Source: Carnegiea gigantea
Taxonomy: Eukaryota > Streptophyta > Magnoliopsida > Caryophyllales > Cactaceae
Direction: 5' to 3'
Assembly: GCA_029747015.1 (NCBI GenBank)
Contig: JAKOGI010000439.1
Location: 124,001-188,000 of the forward strand
Length of the DNA: 64,000 nucleotides
Numbering within the stretch: position 1 is the first letter of the stretch; the number at the start of each line of letters is the position of its first letter. The notes under the pieces were generated by a model, which worked only from the letters and a program-made list of their open reading frames with translations, ran no database searches and was not told where the DNA came from. Position numbers and translations under genes: made by a program. Below are positions 24,560 through 34,780 of this stretch, piece after piece.

Positions 24560-25160
24560 CTTTGGATCTATAGTATTATCTAGTTTGTAGATAATTCCTC
24601 AGAAAAATATCCTTAATAGATATCCTCTTCTTTCCATATCCATCCCAACTATTTTTATTTTAAGGGATAGAAAATTTTTAGCAAATTTATCTTTTAGACT
24701 CATATAATATCCAGGTCAACAATTGAATCGTACCGATCCATTGCAAAAGTTGGTCTTGATTCCTGTGATAATTTGATTATTAAATTTGGTATGCCTAATA
24801 TCACATAGCAATGCATAAAGTCTAATATCCTTGTCATAATATTGTAATGGGGTGATTTGAACTTGGACACTTCTAATATGGATATACATATATTTTCTAT
24901 CTTTATTATTCTTAAGGATATTTTCCCAATTAATGAGATTAACTTCTCCCACATCATGCTCAAATATTTGATTTTTAGATCTCCTTTCATCATCTTGCAA
25001 ACATACATACTCCTTAATTGAAAGATAGATTTTTTATAGGTCATGTCTGTCCGGATTATCGAAAGGACCCAATCTCCTTTGACTTGTTCTCTATCATTAT
25101 TGACCACAAACTCTTCTCCTTTAAGATCACTAAGATTAATCAAGCTACTTTCCATCATAT
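24560..25160 (-). pseudogene. Movement-protein-like region (30K superfamily)
   Basis: In minus orientation the reading includes 'YIHIRSVQVQITPLQYY', 'LCDIRHTKFNNQIITGI', 'CNGSVRFNC', 'YYMSLKDKFAKNFLSL' and 'GIIYKLDNT'. The order and wording (an IHxGxVxVxI strand, a DxRxxxFNN turn, a SLKD strand, then a YxLxNT strand) match caulimovirid movement proteins. It stands between the coat/zinc-knuckle region and the protease. Two overlapping frames share the region, so at least one frameshift exists. Movement proteins open plasmodesmata for cell-to-cell spread. Confidence 0.55.
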
Positions 25161-25329
25161 GACTTGTTTCCTCATAATCACTTTCTTCATATTCATTGTC
25201 TAATATAATTTCAATAATTTCTTTATTGTTACATAGGGCTAGGTCTTGTGCCTCATCTTCACTGAGCTCAACATAATCTAGGCTACCTAAGGTCTCGATA
25301 AGCTTGATGTTCTTCCTATGTTTGCATTC

Positions 25330-26395
25330 ATTAGCATAATGTCCTACCTCTCTGCATGCCTAGCATTTATAATTTTTTTTTCCCTGTAGGACAACAAGCC
25401 GTTTTCCTAAAAAATCTTCATTTTTTTAGGACTTGGTTTGTTATAATATTTTCTTCTATATTTTTCTCCTCTTTACGTGGTAAAACTCTTTTTCTGATAA
25501 GATTTTCTTTTTCTTATCTTTTCAGGTTCTTTTCTCCATTGATGAGGCGAATCCCAATAAGTTAGGAATTGCTTCTTAATTTTATTTGGTTTTTGGAGAT
25601 CATGACATTGATTATTGACCCATTTTCTCAAATAAGAGATTTTCAAACCAAGGGTATAAATGACATCAGCACATTGAAGCCATGAATGTATTTTTCATTA
25701 ATTATGGAATTTATCAGACATGGAAATTTGTCATAGAATATACCATGATTAATTTTATTATGCCCAATTTTATAATAAGATTGACTAAATTCAACAATAT
25801 AATTTTTCATATTTCTCATATCCTATAATTCTATGTTATTAATCTTTCTTTGCCATTCTCTTGCCTTTTCTTCAGAATCCAATTTAGCTCCGACAAACTT
25901 AGTTTCGATTTCCCCGCACAAATTTTTGAATGTAACAGCTGGGGTTTTCATCTTTCTTAATGTATTTTTACTATATTCATTTATTGAATCATACCAGTCA
26001 GCTACAGTGCCAAAAAAACTATGTTCGATAAAATTAAGAAAATTTACAGCAGTCCATGTAGTGTTTAGGTTTAAAATACTATTCATGCCTCTTTTCCAAT
26101 GTTCAAATATTTCTTCTCTATTATGAGCTCCATCTATATTTAAGATATATACCGTCTGACTAACAGGAGTAAGGCCAACTTCTTCAAAGGTTGTAGTTTT
26201 CCTTGGGATAAAGCCAAAGGAAAAATTAGTTGTACATCCTGCTGAAACGTATCTAGGCCTTATGAAATAAGTATTTCTTCCAGAAGGTTCACCGAATTCT
26301 TCAGGTTTAGGAACAACATTGTTAACTAGATTGGTTTCTATCTCACCTAAATCGAGTTCTTCTCCAATTTCATTAATCTCATATTTAATAGCCAT
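25330..26395 (-). pseudogene. Pararetroviral coat protein with zinc knuckle, broken
   Basis: The first 190 codons (25823-26395) are open and start Met-Ala-Ile-Lys-Tyr-Glu with an acidic N-terminus. Core motifs include 'FLNFIEHSFFGTVADWYDS', 'MKTPAVTFKNLC' and 'AKLDSEEKAREWQRKI', typical of caulimovirid coat proteins. The frame then breaks. A CCHC knuckle appears at 25333-25373 (C-x2-C-x4-H-x4-C with a stop codon inside the first CxxC) and a basic stretch follows. The knuckle packages the pregenomic RNA in relatives. Confidence 0.7.
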
Positions 26396-26529
26396 TTTAC
26401 CTTTTTTTTAATCCAATTTTCTTTTTATTTCTTCTAATGGTATAACAATAAGATCTTCTAGCTTAATTAGGTTCATCTACTGATGTATTTCTTCTTCTAA
26501 TTGGACATTATTAGGTTACTTCATTATCA

Positions 26530-26660
26530 TTAGATAACACGTCGTGTTATATCACTAATTGTGCCCATAATCTTGTTTAATTCTTCTGGATTTTGTTCTT
26601 TCTCAAACATATTCTGTAGCTGTTCAAGAGTATACTGCTTATACTCTATCCTCTTCTTTT
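26530..26660 (-). pseudogene. Lys/Glu-rich fragment upstream of the viral coat protein
   Basis: A short minus-strand frame contains 'KKKRIEYKQYTLEQLQNMF' and 'NPEELNKIMGTISDI' before a stop. It lies between the short first frame and the coat-protein start and is probably a piece of the same viral frame. Confidence 0.35.
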
Positions 26661-26844
26661 TCTGCTTTTTCAGCCGATTTTTCATATGATTTTTCTCCAA
26701 CTTCTTTTTGAATTTTTATATCATGCAAAGGAAATGGATTCTTGCTTTTTGGGTTTTGGAAAGGGTCTTTATGCTGAAATGGAGTACTAATACTGGAAGT
26801 AGGTTTTTCACTATGTCTAACTCCGTTAACTAAAGAAAGATAAA

Positions 26845-27024
26845 TTAAAGATATCTGCTTCTAAGGTCCTTGACTTCGACCTTAATTTTAGCTAATTCTA
26901 CTTTTAATTCTAAAACTATATTAGTTATATAATTTAATTGAGGTGCTATTGGAGAAATGCCTTCCGGTGAGTGAACAATGTATGAATAATTCGGTCCTGG
27001 GCAAGCAGGTGATGATTCAAGCAT
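26845..27024 (-). pseudogene. Short first reading frame of the pararetrovirus (59 codons)
   Basis: An uninterrupted minus-strand frame starts at an ATG 67 bases inside the primer site and ends at TAA. Its C-terminal half alternates hydrophobic and charged residues (NIVLELKVELAKIKVEVKDL), suggesting a short coiled coil. Small coiled-coil proteins near the 5' end are known in several caulimovirid genera, but I do not recognise this one. It could also be the start of a longer frame that was broken. Confidence 0.35.
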
Positions 27025-27090
27025 TAATCACAATTAATTACCTTAATTAATTACTAATTATCTTACTTTTTTAATTAGTTTTGGTCACGT

Positions 27091-27103
27091 GGCTCTGATA
27101 CTA
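27091..27103 (-). other. tRNA-Met primer-binding site of the pararetrovirus
   Basis: The minus strand reads TAGTATCAGAGCC, 12 of 13 matches to the initiator tRNA-Met complement TGGTATCAGAGCC. It lies upstream of all viral frames, the map-zero position of caulimovirids. Confidence 0.7.
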
Positions 27104-28644
27104 GTTAAAAGAAGGTGTCGAGTTGTGCCTGTAAGAAAAATTACACATGTACAAATCTTAGATTTTCAAAAGTAAGTTTTTAAGAATTGGGGTTAAAATG
27201 CAAATTTTAAAAGCTTATGGTGCTTCATACAATTCAAAAAATTAAAAGTTTGGTGACTTTTGGTTCCAATATTTACCTAAACTTGGATGCACCTCGAAAT
27301 ATTTTCCCAAAATTATCGGGTCAGAAAAATATTATCCCAACCCTCAATGGACCTGGGAGCAATTTATCCTAACTGAATCCAACATTTGTTGCAGCCCTTG
27401 CGCAATGTCAGATCTAACGCCAAAACGACCAGATGCCCTAAGTATAGTCATTCGATTTGACAGTTCATAGCTAGTGTCGTAGATGTAGAACTGCGCAAAT
27501 GTTGAGTGTAATTCAGATAGTGAGAGCAAGGATCCAATTTTGTGGTGATTGCTAACATTTATCCCGAAAACATATAGGCTTCTACCACATTGACACTATC
27601 ATCAATCCTTCTATCCATGGAAGTGAATGAGAACATAAAGTTGTAGATTCTAATATTGTCAAGGAAATGTTGGTTTGATAATAATGATTCAAGGAATGGA
27701 GGTGATGGGGGAAGTAAGAGCAGACTAACTTGTCCACTTTGACAACACAAACTGAATCTCAGTTTTATGATACTACTATTTCTAACCCTTTTCTCTACCC
27801 ACATAATAGTTGTGCAATGCGGACATGTAGCCGTTCGCAGCCCAAAGTCCCATCGGTTTGAAAATGGGTGTCTTGTACATAGATGTGTCCCTCCTGCAAT
27901 GGTAGTAGCAGGGTGAGTATGTAACTTATGCTTGGTTGAGTTATGTAAACATAAGAAAGTTTTAGGAGATTACCCATTAGGTGTAGATTGTCATGTGCTC
28001 TATGGGCGGATGTCTTATAAAAGGAGGTCTGTTGGATTGGAGATTTTTATCATGAGCAGCTCCTTGATCTGATTCTGGGAATAAATTTTATGTATTTTGA
28101 AGGAAGTATTAATTATATGGTGACTATTAGTGCATAAGGAAGGGTATGATATTATATAATACAAGGTCAACATTACCAAGGTTGTCGATGTTACATGCTG
28201 AGATGGGATTTTGTTGCTCAGCCTGTGTTCAAGATGCATTGATTTCATTCGTTGGAAATGTATCTATGTTGGCCTTTCTTGGAGCGCCTCCCTTGCGAGC
28301 AAGCGACAATGGTGTGCCACCACATCATTTTGTTTAATATGTCGATGCTTGAACAATAATCGTTGCCTAATGTTCAATCTGACATTTTTTTGTTGCTATT
28401 GTCTTCATGGTGTTGTAAATGATAATGATGGATCCATCTTTTTTATAGGAAATCATGCAAACATTAGGTAAATCTTTCATTTATTTCCTTATGTTAAATA
28501 GATTATATCAAATATGAAAGAAATTCAGCTGCATGTGCCTTATATGATGATCGTATTTTGCTTTCAATTTTTGTGTATTTCACGTTGAACTCTTGCCAAG
28601 TGTTATATTATGATTGCATTATGTAATGTTTCCAGCACAACCAC
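27104..28644. other. Unassigned DNA between virus and microsatellite
   Basis: No reading frame here has recognisable domains. Base composition is slightly less AT-rich than the spacers around it, and short open stretches occur on both strands. It could be old transposon or host flank. Confidence 0.4.
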
Positions 28645-28688
<44 letters not shown>

Positions 28689-28691
28689 GAC

Positions 28692-28788
<97 letters not shown>

Positions 28789-28795
28789 TATACAC

Positions 28796-28865
<70 letters not shown>

Positions 28866-28866
28866 T
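28645..28866. repeat. TA/CA microsatellite at the left end of the copia fragment
   Basis: Long TA runs with two short CA runs (about 28670-28690 and 28791-28808) and interspersed CATA steps. Confidence 0.97.
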
Positions 28867-28870
28867 TACA

Positions 28871-30354
28871 TTTCATTTCAAAATTCTTAGATAGAAAATC
28901 CTTAGTCTCACGCAATATACTCAAATCCTTAGCAACAAGTAATATGTTATCAACATATAGTACTAAAAATATAAACTTACTCCCACTAACCTTTCGGTAT
29001 ACACATCTCTCAGCAATGATCTCTTGAAAACCAAAAGATGTTACGGTATCATTGAATTTAATATGCCATTGTCGGGAAGCTTTTTTTAGTCCATATATTG
29101 ATTTCTTAAGCTTACACACCATATGCTTCTTTCCTTCATCCGAGAAGCCTTCAGGTTGATCCATAAAAGCTTCTTCTTCAAGATTACCATCAAGAAAAGC
29201 GGTTTTCACATCCATTTGATGTAACCTAAGATCATAATGAGCTACTAAAGCTATGATTATTCTTAATGAGTCCTTTTTCAAGACCGGACAAAAAGTCTCT
29301 TTATAGTCAATGCCATCCTTTTGTGTATAACCTTTGACAACAAGTCTTGCTTTATACCTTTTGATATTGCCATTTGAGTCATACTTGGTTTTAAAAACCC
29401 ATTTACATCCAACTCGTTCACACCCATTTGTTAACTCAAGAAGATCCCAGACCTTATTTTGTTTAATGGATTTTAGTTCATCTTTCATAGTAGCGATCCA
29501 TTTATCAGACTTATCACATTCAATGGCTTGTGAAAATGAAACCGGATCATTCTTCATTCCTACGTCAAGATCTGATTCTTGCAAATAAACCATATAATCA
29601 TCCGGATGGCTGACCTTTTTTCCCTTTGTGATCTCCTTAAATTTGCTGGTTCTTATGATTCATTTTGATCATTACGTACTGGTGAATTAGTTTCCTCATG
29701 AGTTATATCCTCATCCAAATGTTGTTTGTTATTGTGAACATCATGTTCAACAATAGGGAAAATACTTGAAGTGGGATTAGACAATGGAACATTCACAGAT
29801 ATGAGTATAGTTTCCCTTATGTCATTAATTTCTACATTATGTCTTTCATTACTTCCACTAACTTCACCATTCTCAATGAATTTTGCATTACCGGTTTCAA
29901 CAATTCTCGGACTATGATTGGGGCAATAAAACCTATAACCTTTAGATTTATCTGGGTAACCAATAAAGTAACCACTAGTCATACGAGAATCCAACTTCTT
30001 TTCATGTGGATTATATACGTGCTTCTGCTCGACAACCCCAATCATGAAGCTGTCTTAAACTGGGTTTTCTACCAGTCCATAACTCAAAAGGAGTTTTGGG
30101 AACTGCCTTACTAGGAACCCTGTTAAGCAAATACACAGCAGTTTTAAGAGCATGCATCCACCACGATATAGGCAAAAAGGAGTTAACGATCATACTCCTA
30201 ACCATATCCATTAATGTCCTATTTCGCCTTTCTGTAACACCATTCTGATGTGGTGTTCCTGGCATAGTATGTTGTGCTCATATGCCAGGTTTCTCAAAGA
30301 ACTGTGCAAATGGATCTGGACATTATCCATTTTCGTTATATTTTCCATAATATT
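28871..30354 (-). pseudogene. Copia fragment M, left part: integrase end and reverse transcriptase
   Basis: Minus-strand frames carry the integrase end ('MPGTPHQNGVTERRNRTLMD', '[18 protein letters not shown]', '[18 protein letters not shown]') and the RT start ('[15 protein letters not shown]', '[17 protein letters not shown]', the catalytic YVDNIL replacing YVDDIL). Homology stops after 'NFEMK' near 28871, where the microsatellite begins, so the end of RT, RNase H and the 3' LTR are missing. It belongs to the same family as the tandem plus-strand units at 39570 onward. The right part continues at 36272 beyond an inserted element. Confidence 0.85.
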
Positions 30355-31778
30355 TGTTGGAGGAAAAGTTTTAATATTTACAAACCCCAAGTATAAGTTA
30401 TATCATTGAGTACTTGGGGTGTCGTCCATAGGCAGTTGTGTTTCTAACTACCAGAGCTAACTAAAGCGTCTCGAGCTAGGCAAAATCGAAGGAGAAGGAG
30501 AGAAAACTAAACTACGCTAACAAACATAGAAAAAACGACTTGGAGTTGTGATTTGACCAATGAACGAGCCAACTAATTGAGACGAGTCCTAACCTACCCA
30601 AACTACATCATGAACGAAAGATGGTTGGTTGCATCATTAAAACCACCCAAGCCCTCTCTGAAGGGTCATGAGCTAGTCTAATTGTTCTAACCTCCTATTT
30701 TTATGGGATTAGTTCAACTAAACTATAAGATTAGCAACCCCCGGACCTAACTCAATTCGGATACTATTTTCATATCCCAAACTCGGCTATTTCCTCTCCC
30801 ACACTAGCTAATTGACCTCACCTCTCAGTATAAGTCAATCGCCTAAAAATATGGATGAAAGCTCTCTCAAGCATTTCATCGAACACTTGGCGGGCGTGAG
30901 AGAAAATTCTAAGTTCTAGGCATAGATTAGGCATGGTTAGGCCTAATACAAGATTAATTAGCTATCAAGAGGCCAATCATAATCCAAGCCAACACAATCT
31001 ACCAACTAAACATCACAAACACATGAAAACCTAAACTAACAAACAAGAACATGAATATGAACAAGAGAACAAAAAGAATGTCATAAATCAAATTTAAACA
31101 ACTAAACAAAACTAAACATTGAAACTAAACAAAACAAAATACAAGAATTAAACTAACAAAATCAAAACAAGAACAAGATATGAAATAGAGAGAGAAAAGG
31201 GAAGAAAACTTAGTCTTGAATTGATAGAAGGAACTTGAAATTCAAAGGTTGAATCCAAGATTACAATCTTCAATCCTAAGCTAATCGTCCTATTGGGGCT
31301 TTATTTGCTAAAACGTAACCTAAACTACTCTAGAAATCGCTAGAGAGAAGCCCTAAGTGAATCCCGTGCGGACCCCTGGAAAACTGGCCGAAAAGGGCTT
31401 GCGGAAGCAGGCCCTGACGCACGGCCGTGCCAAGACGCACGGCCAGACGCATGGCCGTGCACCTGGCCGTGCTGGCCGTGCGTGGCTTCGGCCACCGGTG
31501 CACGACCGTGCACTGTTCTTCTTTGCTTCTTTTTGCTCCCAGGGCTTGTCGGACCTCTATTCCATCTCGAAATGCATCCCAAATGCCTCATTCCTTATTG
31601 AAATTGATGAGTTTCTTGTCTCTTTGGCAAAACTCCTAGAAAACAAGCAACTAACCAAATAAGTGCATTATGAACCGAAAGGGGCAACTTTGACCCTTTC
31701 TCCTTAAGATTCGACATGAAAACCATGAGAAAAGTGGGTCAAACAAGGGGTAAAATGAGGTCAAATATCGGTGCAACA
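30355..31778 (-). repeat. 3' LTR of the gag-only element
   Basis: In minus orientation it begins TGTTGCACCGATATTTGACC and ends CCTCCAACA. It pairs with 34781-36271 with many substitutions and small indels. A GC-rich patch of GGCCGTGC repeats lies at 31405-31515. Open frames within it on both strands are composition artefacts. Confidence 0.9.
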
Positions 31779-31796
31779 AATACCCCCACACCTACC
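31779..31796 (-). other. Polypurine tract of the gag-only element
   Basis: The minus strand reads AGGTGTGGGGGTATT directly against the TG of the 3' LTR, the position of the plus-strand primer. Confidence 0.7.
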
Positions 31797-33394
31797 TTTT
31801 GCTCGTCCTTGAGCAAAACGAAAATAAAAACTAAACTGAACAGCTAACTCACTTTCGTAGAAATCACGGTTGCATTTAGCGTATGCAATAAACCCTTTAA
31901 ACCCCTTGGTTTCCTAAGTAGACGAGTAAGGTTTTGTAAGAGTTTACAGACGATATACCCACAAAATCTCAAAAAAGGAAAAACAAAGGAAAGAGAAAGA
32001 AAAATCAAAAAATAAAAATGACAAAACACAATATATCCATGGGGGTAAACTGTACACAATTGGATTAACCTAAAGCACCTAGTAACTCAAGTATCAGTCT
32101 GTACACAAGCATTATATGCATTTTAGGGCACATCATCCCAAAGAATGACATCCAGACATCAGCTTTTCACCCCACGATGCATGAAAACATTGAATCCATC
32201 CTGGTGCCTGGTGTGCAGGTGTATCATCACCTTAGGACTTTGGCTTATCGAAATCAAACTCAATCCCACTTAACTGATACAAGCTACCTTGTTGAATTAC
32301 TAGCATGGAAAACAAGCTTCCCCAGTAGCAGTATTGCCTCAAAGGGTAGCACCCAATAGTGCTTTCCTCAAAAGGGTATGTACTTATCATTCCAAACTCT
32401 TTTCTTCCCCACCTTTTTTTCGTTTTTTCTTCTTCTTTTTTTTTTCATTCCAAACTCTTGCCACACCTCAAAGGGATATACCCAGTAGCGCATGAGTTTG
32501 TTTGTTTTTTCTTTTATTTTTAGAAAAAGGGGGTGTAAGCACATACAAAGGGAACTGCGCAGTAGACAAGTGGGAGAGCCGATCATGAAAGACTAAGAAT
32601 GTAAGATGATGATAATACATAAATTAGGACTAGATTGCAAAATTACAATGGACTGTTGGAGTTAGAACTGAGGCCTAAAATGACTGACTTAGGACGAATA
32701 TCTATCATGCATATTATACTTACATACGAGCTAATAGCCAAGGTACCGGAGATCAAGGCTGATCAAAATAGTGCAAAACTCCCTAAATCTAAGAAAAAGA
32801 AAAAAATTATACAAAAGGAGAAAAAATGAAAAAAATTATACAAAAAATGAAAAATCTTCACAAATAAAATAAGATTAAAAGGGGAGATGACCCCCCCACA
32901 CATAAATCTCACAATGTCCTCATTGGGAGCTGAGAGTTATCACACAAAAACAAAGAAAACAAAATTGCGCACAAGACACTCAAAACAAAACAAACACACA
33001 TAAGAACACTAAACCTGCACATATATACACAAGCTAGCACACTCTCCCAAGATCACTCACCAAATCAAAAACAAGACCTCACATATATACAAAACTAACC
33101 ACCAAAAACAAAGATATACCAATCCATCAACACCACCAATCACAAAACACAAATGTGCACAACAATACAAAAATGGTGATCATAGCCATCAATGACTCAA
33201 CAACATCCCAAATTTCACCTCAAGATAATCACCAGCAAAAACACAATTCTAATATCCATAACTAAACAAAAAAAGAAAAAGAAAGAAAATAAAAAGAAGG
33301 GAGAAGAGTTAAAATGAGTATACCAGGTCGGGTACGGATTGTACCCGAACTACACCTCCCTAGGATGGTGCTGTGGAGGCCTGAGGAGCATCAG
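31797..33394 (-). other. Non-coding interior of the gag-only element
   Basis: No coding region is recognised. Around 32885-32930 the minus strand reads GAGGACATTGTGAG followed by TGTGTGGGGGGG, resembling the GAGGACA...GGGGG block I know from Athila/Tat elements and LARDs. It may be an internal polypurine tract. The stretch 32940-33290 (plus strand) is unusually rich in A and C. Confidence 0.5.
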
Positions 33395-33931
33395 TCACTC
33401 CTCGTCATCGCTCAGGACTCGCAGCGTCAACTGGGATGCCGTTAAAGCTTGTAAGAGCTTATCGTGTGCCTTTGTATGCATCTCAAAGTGGTGTAAGTAA
33501 GAGAACACTAGTAAAGATATAGCAAATAGAGTTAGTGCCCTCTTAAACTTATCCAATGCCATAGAAAAATTAGAATCATGATCAAAGAAGGTACTCCACG
33601 TGATTTTCCTAGGCGAGTCCACTAGGCAGGCACAATATGGATCAAATGAGAGGTGAAACCCACTAATATCACCTAGGGACTCCTGAAATGCGTGCAAGTG
33701 AGAGGGGGTCGTGGGAAGGAAGGGGGATGAAATGGGGGCTAAATCAAGTAGCTTGGTGTGAATCTGGTCAGTATGCTCAATGCTAGGAGCGGCACCAACC
33801 CTCATATCATGAGTATAATACTCCTCAGAAGAAGGCTCTAACAATGCAATATCGCGCAACCAATCAAGCGAATCATCCTCAACACAACTAGCGTCGCCCA
33901 TAAGAGACTCACTATCTCTAACCCTGTGCAC
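33395..33931 (-). pseudogene. Second reading frame of the gag-only element, unknown product
   Basis: 178 codons open in minus orientation, beginning where the gag frame stops and shifted relative to it. The first codon after the gag stop is GTG and the first ATG is codon 11. The N-terminal half is acidic. The C-terminal half has 'WSTFFDHDSNFSMALDKFKR' followed by a hydrophobic run (ALTLFAISLLVFSYLHHF) and an acidic tail. I do not recognise a named domain. It may be the C-terminal part of gag in a shifted frame, or a separate protein with a membrane-like segment. Confidence 0.45.
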
Positions 33932-34660
33932 TAAGCCAAAGGGAGGGGAGAAGAAGAAAGTAAGTGCAATACACCCTCAGGAGTGTCTCTAAGTGTGCTA
34001 GGCAAGGATGGAGTGACGAATGGTAAGGTTGTCAAGGAACGAACCATCACTTCCCCTAGGCTGGTCAAAGATGAATCAACCATAAAATCAGGCTCTAAGG
34101 GAAGGGAAGACTCATAATCATCATAGAGACTGACCTCAAGTCTAAAAGAAGATGGACTCGGGTCAGCCTCATGCAATAGGTCAGTCTCCCTCATCTTACC
34201 AACAAAACACTCAAGTCGCTCATTCATTATCCCTATCATGACATTAAACTTAGCATAGCATTCATAAGAAATATTAGAATAAGGACAAGAATTCATATCA
34301 TGGTCCAAAGATGAACAATAAGAGCACACAGGAGGAGAATAATCATAAAAATTATAAGAAGTGGGGGAAGGGCACTCAAAAGACTCACTAGTAATCTCAT
34401 GATGCCACTGATACCAGGCAAAAGACTCAAATAAGTCCCACATACCATCAACATCTGAGGAACACAAACCACCGTAACACATGGACTCAAAGGTGGCTTG
34501 GGTTTCATGTGTTATCCCCTTAAGTACAACATCGCATATTTCCCATTTTTCATATGTGAAAAGCACATATTAAGCACGATAATCATTCAATCGAGACAAG
34601 TAGTGCCAAAAAGATTCATGCTCAAACTGAGGTAAATGGAAAATAGCCACTTTGATTTTT
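33931..34660 (-). pseudogene. Gag of the LARD / TR-GAG-like element
   Basis: Minus-strand reading begins near 34660 with 'HLPQFEHESFWHYLSRLNDY', like the start of a retrotransposon gag domain. One in-frame TAA at about 34569-34571 interrupts it. The frame is then open for 211 codons: 'WEICDVVLKGITHETQATF', 'GMWDLFESFAWYQWHHE', then a zinc knuckle CSYCSSLDHDMNSC with exact C-x2-C-x4-H-x4-C spacing, then a Ser/Pro-rich tail. Gag forms the virus-like particle that packages the RNA. Nothing of pol follows. Confidence 0.65.
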
Positions 34661-34749
34661 TTTAAAGATGTTTGATTTTTAAATTTTTTTGGATTTTTTT
34701 TCAAAAAGGCCTAGTCTCAAATGCTCAAGAAAACCCCGATATTGAAAGA

Positions 34750-34780
34750 CGCCAACTCCCTAGCAACGATGCCAAAAACT
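34750..34780 (-). other. Primer-binding site of the gag-only element
   Basis: Next to the 5' LTR the minus strand reads AGTTTTTGGCATCGTTGCTA. This resembles the TTTGGCGCCGTTGCCGGGGA sequence found after the LTR of many plant Ty3/gypsy (Athila/Tat) elements, with CpG-decay-type changes. Confidence 0.65.

Larger units (their letters stand above)
21144..27103 (-). mobile_element. Endogenous caulimovirid (pararetrovirus), decayed
   Basis: About 6 kb reads in minus orientation as one viral genome: a tRNA-Met primer site, a short first reading frame, coat protein with CCHC zinc knuckle, movement-protein-like region, aspartic protease, reverse transcriptase, RNase H and a C-terminal region, followed by a TATA-like site. 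There is no integrase and no LTR, as expected of pararetroviruses. Many stops and frame changes break the coding regions, so it is a relic. The genus cannot be fixed by eye. The coat-before-movement order resembles cavemovirus- or solendovirus-like genomes as I remember them. Confidence 0.8.

Noticed and set aside
24187..25565. Plus-strand frames across the viral region as host genes
   Set aside because: The minus strand carries ordered viral domains; plus frames have no motifs.
28645..28866. Possible CRISPR-like or satellite array
   Set aside because: Simple dinucleotide repeat without unique spacers; eukaryotic context.
28603..29027. Long open frames of alternating Tyr-Ile and Thr-His through the TA/CA tract
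   Set aside because: They are translations of a dinucleotide microsatellite. The 278-codon minus frame is real RT only from about 28871 upward.
31340..31662. Open frames on both strands in the GC-rich LTR patch (also 35734-36166)
   Set aside because: High GC removes stops by chance. The two LTR copies do not keep the frames and there are no domains.
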